This document shows, piece by piece, positions 46,233 to 58,424 of a stretch of DNA of 64,000 bases. The DNA comes from Podaxis mareebaensis. Its lineage: Eukaryota; Basidiomycota; Agaricomycetes; Agaricales; Agaricaceae. The translations under genes were made by a program, and so were the position numbers. Numbering within the stretch: position 1 is the stretch's first letter; every line of letters begins with the position of its first letter. A model generated the notes under the pieces. That model was not told the DNA's origin. It made no database searches and saw only the letters and a list, made by a program, of their open reading frames with translations. The DNA lies in NCBI GenBank assembly GCA_018524725.1, contig JAEUWP010000137.1, positions 62,001-126,000 of the forward strand, written 5' to 3'.

Positions 46233-49200
46233 ATGTTCGATGATTGTGAGCTCTATCGCATAGCGTTCGACGTATATTTGAACATGAATTTACAGACGTC
46301 GAACACACCACGACAACAAGTGGACTCCCTGCTGCCGGCACTCTTCCTCTACCAAAACTCCAATATGAGGGGTTCGAGCCATCTCCTTACGAACTTGGGG
46401 ATCCTCGCGCGGACATAGGCGAGCTCGCTCAGGTGTGTATCCCCCTTTTATCAATCACCCAAGCATATAACTCAGCACCTACTCAACAGCTAGGTGCCAC
46501 GGGTGTCAATGAACCCCCCGCCCCCATCTTCGAGCTTGGTCCTGTCCAGTTCTCATTCCCCGCTCCCCTCGTCTCCTTCGTCGTTAGCTCAGACTTACTA
46601 GTTATGGGCCTCAATAACAACCTCCTCGTCCTCATCGAACTCTCACATGCCGACCAAGTAATCAAGATCCAAATTCCCCGCAAACCCACCGAAATGACAC
46701 TATGCAAGTTGTTCATGGACCCCTCCGGTCGGCATATCATCATCACCTCCACCCAGGGCGAGAACTGGTACTTATACCGGAATTGGAAGAAGCCACGGAT
46801 GCTGAAGGGGTTCAAGATGGTCATTGAGAGTGTCGCGTGGAACAAGGCTGCTTTGTTATCTTCTACCCATTCAACGTCGACAAAAGAGCTATTGATTGGC
46901 GCGCGGAATGGCACAATATATGAGGCTGTCTTGGATGCGGAGGAAGACTTCTTCAAGTCCCAGGAACGATATTTACAGTCTGTCTTTTCGTTACCGGAGA
47001 GACATCCAATTACTGGCATCAAGTTTGACTATTTCAGCTTGGCGGATGTAAGGAAAGCATTGGTTGTTATAACCACTACGACGAGGATATACCAGTTTGT
47101 GGGGCCTGTGGATAGGAAGTCGGAGGAAGCGGGCAAGGTGTTCTCGCAATTGTTTGCTGGGTATCGGGAGACTGCTCCAAGTACGTAAATTGCAGCTTTT
47201 CATTCGTCGGGGTCTGGTCTAAATTTCATATGGTACAGAAATCCTCGAACTACAGGGAGACATCGAACACTCCGACCTCCAGTACTTCACACCAAACCCT
47301 GACCAAGCGCACTCTGTGCCAACACGAATGGCGTGGATGACAGCAGCCGGAATCTACCACGGCTCCCTCAAAATCGATGCCGAATCAGAAGACCATATTG
47401 ACAATGCCCAATTGCTGCCGTATCCAAGTCTCCTTGGTCTAGGCGTGAATGATTTCCCAATGTCTCTGGTTTTGACAGAATTCCACTTCCTGCTGTTGTA
47501 CAAAGACCGAGTCATCGGTATATGCAACTTGAATGACCAGACCACGTATGAGGAACAACTCCCTGTTGTAGGTACCATATTATCTTGTACTATTGCTTTG
47601 GCTGCACTGATACGTTCCGCTCTTGAGAAACCGAGTGAAGCTGTTCTTGGGATGGCTGCGGATCCCGTACGTCGGACGTATTGGGTATTCACCGACCAGT
47701 CTTTATTTGAAATTGTCACCGGCAACGAGGATCGGGACGTGTGGAAAATATACCTCGAAAAGGGGCAGTTTGACACCGCGCTCCGGTTTTCAAAGGTAGC
47801 TGGACTCATTTTAACCCAACATTCCATTAACAATCAAACGATAGACCGCATATCAACGTGACCGAGTGCTCGCTGCTCAAGCCGACGCATACTTCAAAGA
47901 AGGAAGGTATTTCCAGGCGGCTCAGTGCTATGCACAGTGTTCGACTGCGTTTGAAGAGGTTGTTTTCAAGTTCCTGGATGCTGGAGAACGTGATGCGCTG
48001 AGGTCGTATCTGATCTCGAGATTGGAACGCACCAAGAAAACGGCAAGTCACGCATCGTAATTGACCAGAACCGCCCAGTTTATCTTTTTCTAGGATCTGA
48101 CGCAAAGAATGATGTTGGCTACATGGCTAGTCGAGTTCTATCTGAGCAAGTGCAACGAGCTGGATGACATCGTTGCTGCCGAGTCCGTCTCACAGGACGT
48201 GGATAACCTTCAGACTGAAAAGGCTATCCTTGAGGATGACTTGCGCCAGTTTTTCGAGACCTACAAGGTTGGTGAAACTGCCATTCGCATGGTGTTGTGC
48301 TTATTTGTGTGACCTTTCAGAACAACCTTGACAAGGAGACTATTTATGACCTCATACAAGGACATGGCAAAACGGACATGTATCTTTTCTTTGCCTCTAC
48401 TATTGGTGATCATGATCGCGTAGTTGAGCATTGGGTTCTTGAAGAGCAGTGGACGAAGGCCATAGAAGTCATCAGCAGTCAGAATGAGCTTGAACTCTAC
48501 TACCGCTTCGCCTCAGTCCTCATGCGCAATGCACCAAAAGAAACGGTCGACTCCTGGTTGCGCCGGCCATCCCTCGATCCACGGCGTCTGGTCCCGGCCC
48601 TTCTACAACTACAACACGCACCCCGAGATCCACTTTCACCGAATCAAGCTATTCGATACCTCAACCATGTCATTTTTGAACAACACAACACATCACCTAC
48701 GATACACAATCTCCTCATCACATTCTACGTCTCGCCCTCCTGTCTTACCACCGCCGTTTCACACGCATCCCCAACATCACCAAAACTTGCAACATTACAA
48801 GCGCCCGAAGACGATGGACCCCTCCTCCGCTTCCTCTCAAACGCCCCGAGTGACCCCATCACAGGCAAACCATACTACGACCTTGACTACGCCCTGAGGA
48901 TATGTAAACTCGCAGGGCGAACGCACCCATGTGTGCATATTTATGCAAAGATGGGGCTATATGAAAATAGTGTGGATTTGGCGTTAGAGAAGGGAGATCT
49001 GGAGTTGGCGAAGATTAATGCGGATCGGGTACCTGAAGAGGAGGATCAGGTGTTGAGAAAGAAACTGTGGCTGAAGATTGCCAAGTATGTCGTGCAGGAT
49101 AAGAAAGATATCAAGACGTATGTGTCATTTAAACTTATTTCCCTCATCGTTCATTGTGATGTGGATTTCTTGGCTATAACTGTTGCTGATGTTCTGGTGT

Positions 49201-50141
49201 TCTGGTATTTATAGGGCGATGCAGTTCTTGGAGAACACAGATCTCCTGAAGATTGAGGATATACTGCCGTTCTTCCCTGACTTTGTGGTTATTGATGATT
49301 TCAAGGAGGAGATTGCGCATGCATTGGAGGAGTATTCTGCGCATATCGAGGAGCTGAAGAGTGAAATGGATGAAGCGACGAAGACAGCGGAGAGTATCAA
49401 ACAAGATATCACGGCGCTCAAGAACAGATTTATCACCATCAATTCGAATGCACTATGCTCCAAGTGCGAACAGTTGCTCCTTACAAGACAATTCTATGTA
49501 TTCCCTTGTCATCACATGTTCCATGCTGATTGTTTGATCGGGATGGTGCGTCCGAGGACTTTTTTCGCCGTGAGGAACTGTCTAACTTTAGCCTCAAGGT
49601 TAAGGAATATTTACCGCCTCATTCACTACGCAAAATCATCGCACTGCAAAACGAGTTGACAAAAGAAGCACCATCCAGTCTAACCAAAAACCTAATTGCC
49701 GACGGTGGGATTAGCAAACCGTCGGCGGTAATCCCTGGAACTGCTCTCCCTGCTCGACAGCCAACATCTCAACGTACACTCTTATCAGCCAACTTCGGAA
49801 ACATTGCTGGAATTGCAGTGAATCCCCTAAAAGGTAGTGCTCAGGCCGCAAATCTACTCGGGCGGAGCGTCATCACAGCGGGAGATCGGTTAAGGGATTT
49901 AATTGTACCAGACGCATTGGCCGCTTTAGTTTCTGCACCGGCGTGGATACCCGGTATAGGTGGCGGAGGCCAAGGAAAAAAAGGTGGTGTGGACAGAGAT
50001 TTGGGGCAGAAAGCGGAAAAGCTGCGGACAGAGTTGGAAGATGTTTTGGCGAGTAATTGCCCGATGTGTGAGAGCGTGATCGTAGGTTTGGACAAGCCGT
50101 TTGTGAAGGAGGGTGAGGTTGATGCTTCCTGGGCGTTGTGA
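46233..50141 (+). CDS. VPS18: HOPS/CORVET core subunit Vps18 (Pep3)
   Basis: Ten exons: 46233-46245, 46296-46432, 46490-47180, 47239-47567, 47628-47795, 47845-48042, 48094-48267, 48321-49117, 49215-49545 and 49599-50141 (1126 aa). Exon 1 is 13 nt. Intron 6 is GC-AG with the strong donor GCAAGT. Intron 4 (60 nt) is in frame and stop-free. The N-terminal half is the Pep3/Vps18 beta-propeller (GKVFSQLFAGYRET, RMAWMTAAGIYHG). The alpha-solenoid with the clathrin-heavy-chain repeat follows (QCYAQCSTAFEEVVFKFLDA, DMYLFFASTIGDHDRVVEHW), then a coiled coil. The RING-H2 is split: CSKCEQLL...PCHHMFHADC at 917-942, and the final CPMC at 1100, about 155 residues later. Vps18 tethers endosomes and vacuoles and carries E3-like RING structure. 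Confidence 0.96.
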
Positions 50142-50248
50142 CGATATTGGACTGGTACCGAGTGGATTAATGCCTTTTTTGCTCGTTCTCATCATTGGGG
50201 TTCGGGTTGTATGATAGTATATTTTACGCAATGGAGTGGAAGGGCTGA

Positions 50249-50805
50249 CTAGTGGTTGACTTTCTTGCTTCTGCCGGCTTTGCGTCGTAGCCTGGCGGCC
50301 TTCCGAGCGCCCATCTGAATACATAAGTAGCGTAATGCGTGTTTTAATCATTGGGATATTCATTAGACAGGCAGGTGGAACCGAACAGGACGGTACCGAA
50401 CGCACCTTGGCTTTTGCTTCTTCTAGTCTGCGCTTCTCCTCCGCTGCTTTTTTGCGCTCCAGCGTGATTTCTCGCCGCCTAAAGCGAGGGATGAGTCAGG
50501 GTTGACAGAAAGTTCGCGAAAGGGAGGCTCTACCTTTGCAGCTCAGCCTGTTTCTCATCCTTGAGTTCCTGCTGTAGCTTTTTGATAGCTTGAGCTTTCT
50601 TGGTTTTCTCCATCCGGTCCTGCCAGCCTTTGGTTTTGACGCCCTCAGGAAGATGGGATCGTCTGGGAGTGAAATTTAGATGGACATCAAGATGATAATG
50701 AACAGCCTCGTACACTGTTGCTGATTTCTGTGCCTTCCATGGCTTTCCAGAGACACGGCCACCGGAAGACTGGGCGAGCGGTACCACTACGGAATCTGAG
50801 GACAT
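50249..50805 (-). CDS. CGR1: rRNA-processing protein Cgr1
   Basis: Four exons: 50714-50805, 50534-50662, 50406-50478 and 50249-50314 (119 aa). The Cgr1 signature GGRVSGKPWKAQKSAT is near the N-terminus, followed by KTKGWQDRMEKTKKAQAIKK, a long Lys/Glu helix, and the basic C-terminus MGARKAARLRRKAGRSKK. Cgr1 is a small nucleolar protein needed for 60S pre-rRNA processing. The last coding exon is only 22 codons. It converges on VPS18 (107 bp) and diverges from the next gene (137 bp). Confidence 0.93.
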
Positions 50806-50942
50806 GGTGGATGGAAAAGGAAGGGAGATAGGGAAATGATGATACGCCGCTGTTAGCCGTCCTCTAAGTTCAGGGTTGCCGATGGCGTATACCCACCCTT
50901 TCCGCTTCTCCACCAAGGCTCTGTCCTTGTCCCCCCACCGCC

Positions 50943-53936
50943 ATGTTGCGGTCTGTGCGTCAACCAAAACTCGATGACAACCGCCCCAGGCTTCTCCTCG
51001 ACCAGCCCGACGCCTGTGCAGACCCCTTCGGCCGTTTTACCACGGATTCCCAGTTTTCTGGTACCCCTTCTGTTTACAGCCGTGCCTTCTTTTCTCCACG
51101 ACCGGACGATAAGCCCCACCCCAATTTCCCAACAAATGACTTTTCGTTTAAGTCTCCCACGTTACAACAGCCCAAGCGTCGTCTCCTCGACGACCCCTCC
51201 TCCAGTATGCTGGACCTCGACGAGGATGTCCGCTCTTCCTTGACTATCTCGGAGGCTTATGACCATGGCGACGAAGAGGACAAGAGGACTCAGGAAGAAG
51301 ACGACGACGAGTCACTCACTCGCATGTCCTACTTGGGTCCCAAGATGCGTTTTCACTCGCGGGCCCCTTGGGAATTGGAGGACGAGACAGTCCAGGAAGT
51401 CGACGAGACTGAGTCGACTGGTCATAGCAGCTTCATAGGCATGTTGACTGGCGGGCGAGGAAAGTCAGGACAGAAGGTGGACATCTCGAGCCCTCGGACA
51501 TCCAATGTTGGTCGACCAAGCGTTGAATCCGGTCGCTCTCAGCTCAGCGCCAAACGATCCTTCGAAACCACATCCTCAATCGCTCATCCTCGCGGTGCCC
51601 TCTAGTGCGCGCTTCTTGTTTACCTTCGCGTGTTTTTTTTAGAGTCACTAACTTCCTTGGCTTTCCCTAGTGCGCTTGCTCAAGAGAGTCTTTCCACCTC
51701 TTCTCTGGGTCAGGGACACCATTCTGGGCGACGGGAAAGGCTCCGTGGAAAATTCACTTTTGGCAGGCTTCGGTCGCCTTCGTCGAATGTTGATATACCT
51801 TCTTCGCCTAACAAGCCTGCTACTCGGCTGCCCTCAAATGATCATACTTCCGTCGCTCCACCGTCACCTCGCGCTAGTTGTGACACTTCTTCCTCCGCAC
51901 TAGACGTCCAGCCGTTGCCTGGGTATAATACCCATTTCCCGGAACGTCGGGGATCATTGCCTTATTCCGACGAGAATATCCATCCCTATGCGAACCCCGA
52001 TCTTGTATTACCATACTCTGCGGAGCCGCACCCTAAATCCCCACTACATGCTACTCTACAACACTCAGAGGTTCCTCATAACGACTCTAATAGCCCTGCC
52101 ACTGAAAGTCCTGCATCCACGTCCCTTCCCAAACCCATGATAAAGTCTACCCTAACTCTGGAAACGCCGGCCGGCCCGCCAAAAAGGCAAATGTCACACA
52201 TCCAAGGCAAGGACATCTCGTCCCCTGTCAGTGTTGTCAACCCGCTTTGGCATTCCGACTCTCCTGGACATCAACAAAATGACGCTCGTCAAGAATCTGT
52301 TCCGCCACTCCCAGTTGGAACCGGTGCCCTTCCGGGATGGATGGATCACTCCTTAAATCCTGGATTCTCGCTCATTTCGCTGGAAGAAGCTCGTGCACAA
52401 CGTACACGCACGGTGTTGGCCCACCCTCCATCTTCAGATTCCACCTCAAGCGGGGAATCATCAGTCACGACCTCATTCCATAACACCACTCAGGAAACCT
52501 CCGCCACTTTTGCGAGCGTATTCTCAGACTCGAACCACTCGATCAATGCTAGCACTGCTGCGCGTTCGCGCGCACGCTCTATTAGTGCGGGTGCCAAAGC
52601 CAAGAGTGCATTGCAATCCTTTGTTGGACCTAAACAACCTGAACGGAGAGGATCAGAAACTGGACTTATTTCTACCCAGGTACCTGCCAAAGATGCTGGT
52701 ATTAGTGCTGGAGGTAAAACTATAAAACATAAGAAGAGCGGGTTCATGAGGCTATTTGGGAATAGTGGGAAAGGCAATGAGAAGGAGGATCGCGTCCCAC
52801 CCATGCCGCCACCGCCACCATCACACCCTCTCCCAGTTTCCGCGTTACCTGAAGGCCAGGCCGCTCCTGTTCCGAGGCATAACCCCAAACTCTCATCTCA
52901 CAGGATACCCGTGCCAAGTCTATCGCCTTCGTTGCTTGAAGTCATTGCTCAGCACCAGGGCAGTCATGCGGGTGATTCGTCGAGTGCTTCCCATGCGCCA
53001 GGCAAACCGGCTTCTAGTCCCAAACGCACGCCCCCACCGCCTCTGTCCATCAATATCACATCAGCCACAACAGGCACGTTCGCGGTCGATCCGTCCTCGC
53101 GTGGAAGCCGCCTCTCTGCTGGAGCTTCCGACCAAACACACACCCCACAAAGCGCACCGCCCCGCATTTCTGACTTTCCTACGCTCAAGTTACGTCCTGT
53201 ATCTACACTTTTCAGTGCCGACTTCGGCGAGCATATCGACGTCACGAAGCTCAACTTTGATGACATCGAGATTGGACCCAAGGAGAGTAAAGAAGAAGCG
53301 GCGAGGAGGAAGGACAAGGAGAGACCAAGGCAGGATTCGGTTGCCTCTGGGTCGGCTTCGTCTGGGCCTTCGTCGGCCTCCGTTGCGTCGTTTGCGGAGT
53401 CGTCGTCCAATCTGAGTCCTGTCGCGAGTTCGTATGCGAGTGCGATTGGGACCGCGTTGACGACGCCTACGACTGGGAGCTTGATGTCGCCTGTTGGGCC
53501 AATGGTTTCACCTTGGAGCCGCGATGCATCTGGCACTGGCGGAAGGTTTAGCATGGATCAACACTCGGTTGTGTCGTCATCATACCCCAATTCGAACGGG
53601 ACGACATCACATGTTGTCGGGGATGGGGAAGCGTCGACGACGATCAAGGTCTTGCAAGAACATCTTGACAATACGAACAAGATGTGGCGGAAGCGGGTGT
53701 GGGATCTGGAGAGTCAGGTTAGGGAGTTGAAGAATGAGGTTGCGGAATTGAAGAAAAAACGTGCGGCGAGCGAAGATGTAGCTTTTTGTGATACCTGTGG
53801 AAGAGGCTCTGGTCTTAATGATACTCAGCCATCGCAGCGGCAGCAACAGCAAGGGCATAGGAGTACAGGTAGTGTCCTCAACAGACCGAGGGCGAGGACA
53901 GGAGGTTCGGCGAGATTCGTCAACGCCCAACTCTAA
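50943..53936 (+). CDS. Large disordered protein with C-terminal coiled coil and CxxC
   Basis: Two exons, 50943-51604 and 51671-53936 (975 aa), joined by a 66-nt intron. The second exon is the longest uninterrupted exon in the window. Composition is Ser/Pro/Thr-rich throughout, with basic patches (TIKHKKSGFMRLFGNSGK), a proline run (VPPMPPPPPSHPLP) and a conserved-looking island DFGEHIDVTKLNFDDIEIG. The C-terminus forms a coiled coil (TTIKVLQEHLDNTNKMWRKR, then LESQVRELKNEVAELKKK) and then CDTCG, a possible single zinc-binding or redox knuckle. I know no orthologue with a defined role. The layout suggests a signalling or polarity scaffold regulated by phosphorylation (inference). Confidence 0.82.
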
Positions 53937-54977
53937 TCATCCGACCCGATGGAGGAGGATTCGCCAAGGCCGTGGACGGATCCTCTTATCCTTGATGCCA
54001 TTTTTAAACTGTCGTGGACACTTTCTATTCTCCATAGGGTGTTAATCCCTGGCTTGCGTCCATGCACCCTTAGTTTTATTTTCTCTCCTTATTTCTTCTC
54101 CCCTACTGCTACTTTGGAACCCACTGTTGTACAACACACTCCCTTCGTAATTTTTTCCTCCCTCTTCCTCCCTCCTCTCCTCGCTCTTACTTCCACGCCA
54201 CTAATTCATCCCATCGCTATCGTCTTGGTTACCCATTTTACACTCTTTTGGTTTGCTACTCATCTCTGGATCTGTCGTCTGTCCTTACGTCTCTCCGCTC
54301 CATCATATTTCTATGCGCTACTCTCGTTTTCCCACTTATTCATTCCCTGTAACTTCCTCGCCTCTGTTCATATCCACACTAGTTTCTTGGCTCCGTGTAA
54401 TATCTAGTCTCCTACCCCCTCCTCTCTGAATTTCTGCGTTTCGGAAATTAGCGGGTTTCTGGTTATTTTGCAGTAACCTCATGCCAGTCCTTATATGTTA
54501 CGGTTTTATTTCGAATTCGAGGACCCTTTTTTACTCTTTGATTTATCCTTAACTTTTATTACGGACGCCTCTCCTTTCTTTTACAGATTGCGTCCTTTAC
54601 AACGAATTGTTATATATCTCACAGAAGATATCTGGTTTTATTTTACCTCGGTCTCTTGAGTTCTACCTCTTCGGATGTAGTCGAATTTACATGTGCCTCT
54701 TTGTCCACGTCGGTTCCATGTAACCTCGGTGGCCATCGCGTTCGTTAACCATCCGGATGTTTATGTTCACGGTTGTCACTTGCGCCCTTGGCATGGACTG
54801 GGTTAGCTATAGGTCATAATTAATATACCCAAAATGTTCTTCTCAAGCTACATAAACATTAAAGAATAAAGAGTTCCGAATGAATCGAGTAAAGGAGCGA
54901 AGCAAGCAGAACAACATGAAACTAGAATCTACCTAACCCGAAACCTGAAATGAAATTGCTCAAGGAAGCAGACGCCA
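53937..54977. other. Converging 3' regions, no gene
   Basis: A strongly C/T-rich plus strand across 53950-54700 creates a long chance frame of Leu/Ser/Phe codons (53949-54407), which I reject. The rest is AT-rich toward the SEC39 stop. Confidence 0.5.
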
Positions 54978-57900
54978 CTATTCATCATCTGCACCAATAA
55001 GCCACCCAATACCCTTCGACAGCACCTTGGAAGCCTGCGCGGACACGTCATCCAGTCTATGATGACCAGACTCGGATGAATGCAGACCACCCCCATACCC
55101 ATACCCATGATGCTGTCGTTCATTCTCATGATGGGAAGCCTGCGAGGGGGTCGCACTCCGCTGGCCAACCGAAAACGGGAAGTTTGCAGTGACGCTACGG
55201 AAGGTCCGGCTGGCCAATGCAGCTGCATCTGGAGTTGACAACAATGGAGGTGAAGGCATATGGAATTGCTGGAGTTTGGCACGGAGGGAAGAAGCAGCCG
55301 TGTTGAGTGTTGCGCTTGTCATTGTCGACGCGTGGCCCCATGCGTGATGTGTCGATCCATTTCCGCGAGCAAGACCGTGTTTTTGTTGGTGGCGTTGCAG
55401 AGACGCCGTGAGTGACTTTCCGCCTACATGTAGTTGTTTCTTTTGCGCAAGGTCCTCTTCACGGTTCGCAATATCCTCTTTCTCAAGGCGTCGCCATGCT
55501 GTAAGAATGTCGTGCAGTTTCTCAGGTGGGCATAGCTCGAGTGCATAGCCAAGTAATTGTAACTTTTTCTTGAGATCGTCGAATTCCGGTTGTCGGCCAA
55601 GTTGGAAGCAGCCGATCCAACATACTTCTGTCGCTTCCTGGATTTTGTCATCTACGGCATCCAGAGGAGCAGAAGCATCGCGAAGCTTTTTGACGATGTC
55701 CACCATCCGCATCGTGTTCTCGTAGGCCCGAGTAAAATCCTCTGCTTGCAAGGCGGTATCAGCAAGCATAGCTAGAGTCTTCACTTCGGCTGCTGTATCG
55801 CCTCGGAAACCGAGCTTGTAGCAGAGGTCGAGAATGACTTCTGCATGCTTGTAGGCGTCGCTGTTGCTTGAGAGGACACGCGACACAAGCGACAATCGAT
55901 CCTTAGTGAGGCGGATTTCAATTGGAGATATGGGGATGCCGGGGCGAGACTGAACGTTGAACGAAGAAATGCGGGAAGTTGCCTCAATGAATTCCTTCTC
56001 GCCGTTGAGTCGCTCGGAAGGTGGAGGAACATCCAGACTTGGAAGTCGATCAGAAGATGTACCAAAGGTGATAATCAATTTGAACATACCAATCGTATGC
56101 CAACTTCATGTCACCAATTTTGTAGTTCCCAGAATTGGCATTGTCATACAACTCATGAGACGATGTTATGACGATTTCCTCCACTGCTTGAGGGTCCAAA
56201 TTAATCTTGCTATGTTTGGCATAAAGCATAGAGCGGGCAATATCAAATTCTGGGGAAATTTCAATTGAGCGAAACCATGAATGACGAAGTGCGGCTTACT
56301 GCCAGTGCTCAGAAGTCCACTCAAGAAAATCCTCATAATTTCCCCTTCAGTCAGTAGCCCAAACGCATTCTTAATCCCCGTCTCGCTCTTTCCCGTCAGC
56401 TTGAGCATATCCTCCAGCAACCAATCCCAGTCCTCCATTGTGTTCAGCTGATCATGCGTCCCACCAGCACGCCTAGCCATTCTATTTGCCCATGCGCGCT
56501 GCTCTTTAACATCGCCATTGCTCTGCAAGAACCACTTCAAGGAGGCAGGCACGCTCCAACGTGATAAGATCTCCCCAGCCTCGAGATGCACGTCCAAGAT
56601 ATCGAGAGCGCGAGATAGGGAAGCGACTTGTAAAGGCTTGAAGAACGTCATGAGCTCGGTTGGGGAAACATGAGAGTGAGCAGTAGTAGGTGTGACAAAG
56701 GTACCAAGGGAGGCTATTGTCGTATCTGCTGCGTCTTCGTCGTTGTCCTCGTCCCGAGGGTAATCCCAGGCTGGCAGACATTCGAATATACGGCTCATCG
56801 TCGACCACTCGTTTAAACTGCTGCTGCCATATAAACACGCCAAAGCTACTCGCGCCAGGTCCTCGTCGTTCTTGATAATCCGTTGAGGTGCGGATAGTGT
56901 CGGCTTTGATGCCTCGAAGATAGACACGGCAAGGTCCAGGGGCAACGTAAGGACGTAATCGTACAAGAGACGATTGGGGAGGTCCGGGTCTGGTGTCCCA
57001 GTGCGTTCAGCGCGAGCTTCCAGGACGTAAAGGTAGGGAAGCACGAGCCGCACAATGTCTCTAGGCAATGATTCGGGCGTGGAGTTGGCCAAATAAGCGC
57101 GCACAACTGCGGAAGGATCCATGGTGTACCAACGTGCGAGCGTCCAGTCGTCTGACACCTCATCCGCATGAGGCGTGTCATAGACGAGGCGTGAAAGCAG
57201 ACTGAGTTCTTCTCCAAGTTCATCCAGACTTGGAATGCCCTGTGAGGCGCCATGTTGAATCAACGCCAGAGCGACGTCCACCATTCCAGACGACTGGATG
57301 ATTTTATTTACGCGGTTTTTGTACCATGTCGCCAGCTCGTCGGCAGACAAAGGCTCAGTGTGGGGTTCGACATACGCGGGCTTAGCAGCAACATCCAGAA
57401 TAACTGGGACATCTAAGCCGCTCTCCCGCAATGCATGTTGAACGGCTTCTGTCTCCGAGAAATCCGCCTCCAGTCTCCATGGATCAGTAGACGACCTCAA
57501 CTCTTGGTCAGAGGCGAAGTCGAATTTGAGGGCGACTGACTGATATTCTGAAGGGAGTGTGTGTTCGGGGATACAGTCCAGAACCGCCAAACGTAGAGGC
57601 CACAAATACGAGTTGTGCTTATCCAACAAAACTCGTAATGCACCGAACCATTCCAACGATGCGAGTCGACAAGCTGACCATAGCAAGTCATTTGTAAGGA
57701 ACGTGGAAAGCGAGAATGGCATTGGCAAAGGTTTTTTGGGCTTCGGCGCGGGGGGAGGTTTGCTGGTTGGTTCTTCTGCCCATGGATCGTCCCAATCCTC
57801 CTCTAACTCATCCTCGCCTGCTCCCTTCTCCATGTCCTCATCCTTATCCTCCTCCTCCTCGCCCAAAGGCGCTTCTTTCTCCATCTCCACATACGTGCTA

Positions 57901-58262
57901 AGCCGATCCAATCGTTTCAGCAGCATTGAACGGAAATGACACAATTGGGCATCAGCTGGGACAGCACGAAAGTGGCCAACAAGTGAATTGTTCACTGCCC
58001 CGGATGATTCTTCTGAGGTGTTCCCTGAAGCAAAAGCAACCGCATCTTTGCTCCTTTCAACGGCAGGGTCGGTTCTTGCAAGGCCAGTTTGCAGAAGTGC
58101 TCGTTGCACAGAAACGTCATCAAGAATGCGGTCGATGCAGGCTGCAGCCACCCAGAGGTCATCCTGGGCCTGCCCCAGCAGAGCCTGGACGTTGTCGACG
58201 GTAAGGTCCGCGTCAGCGGTAGACGTCCATTGTTGGTAAGGATTTGCCTGGACTGAGGTCAT
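54978..58262 (-). CDS. SEC39: Dsl1-complex subunit Sec39 (NBAS-related)
   Basis: Three exons: 56300-58262, 56090-56249 and 54978-56037 (1060 aa). The Sec39 domain covers most of the first 860 residues: FLTNDLLWSACRLASLEWFG, SLLSRLVYDTPHADEVSDDW, LPNRLLYDYVLTLPLDLAVS and WDWLLEDMLKLTGKSE. It continues past intron 1 with FDIARSMLYAKHSKINLDPQ, then VSRVLSSNSDAYKHAEVILD after intron 2. An acidic insert (about residues 135-165, EEEEDKDEDMEKGAGEDELE) interrupts the N-terminal part. The C-terminal about 150 residues are His/Ser/Gly-rich and variable. Sec39 works with Dsl1 and Tip20 to tether Golgi-derived COPI vesicles at the ER. Only two introns contrast with the other trafficking genes here. Confidence 0.9.
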
Positions 58263-58424
58263 AATGGAAGGATGAAGTATGTTCAGGGTATGTTCCCGGA
58301 CACGTATATAATCTGCAACTATTGATCCGCACCATCACTGCCACCACTACGTCCACATGCCTCAAGACCTTGCTCTGAACACTCTATGTACATGAACCCG
58401 GATACACATGCCACTATCACTAAT

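Noticed and set aside
53949..54407. 152-codon plus-strand frame rich in Leu, Ser and Phe
   Set aside because: It comes from a C/T-rich 3' UTR after the 975-aa gene; no domain, and low codon complexity.
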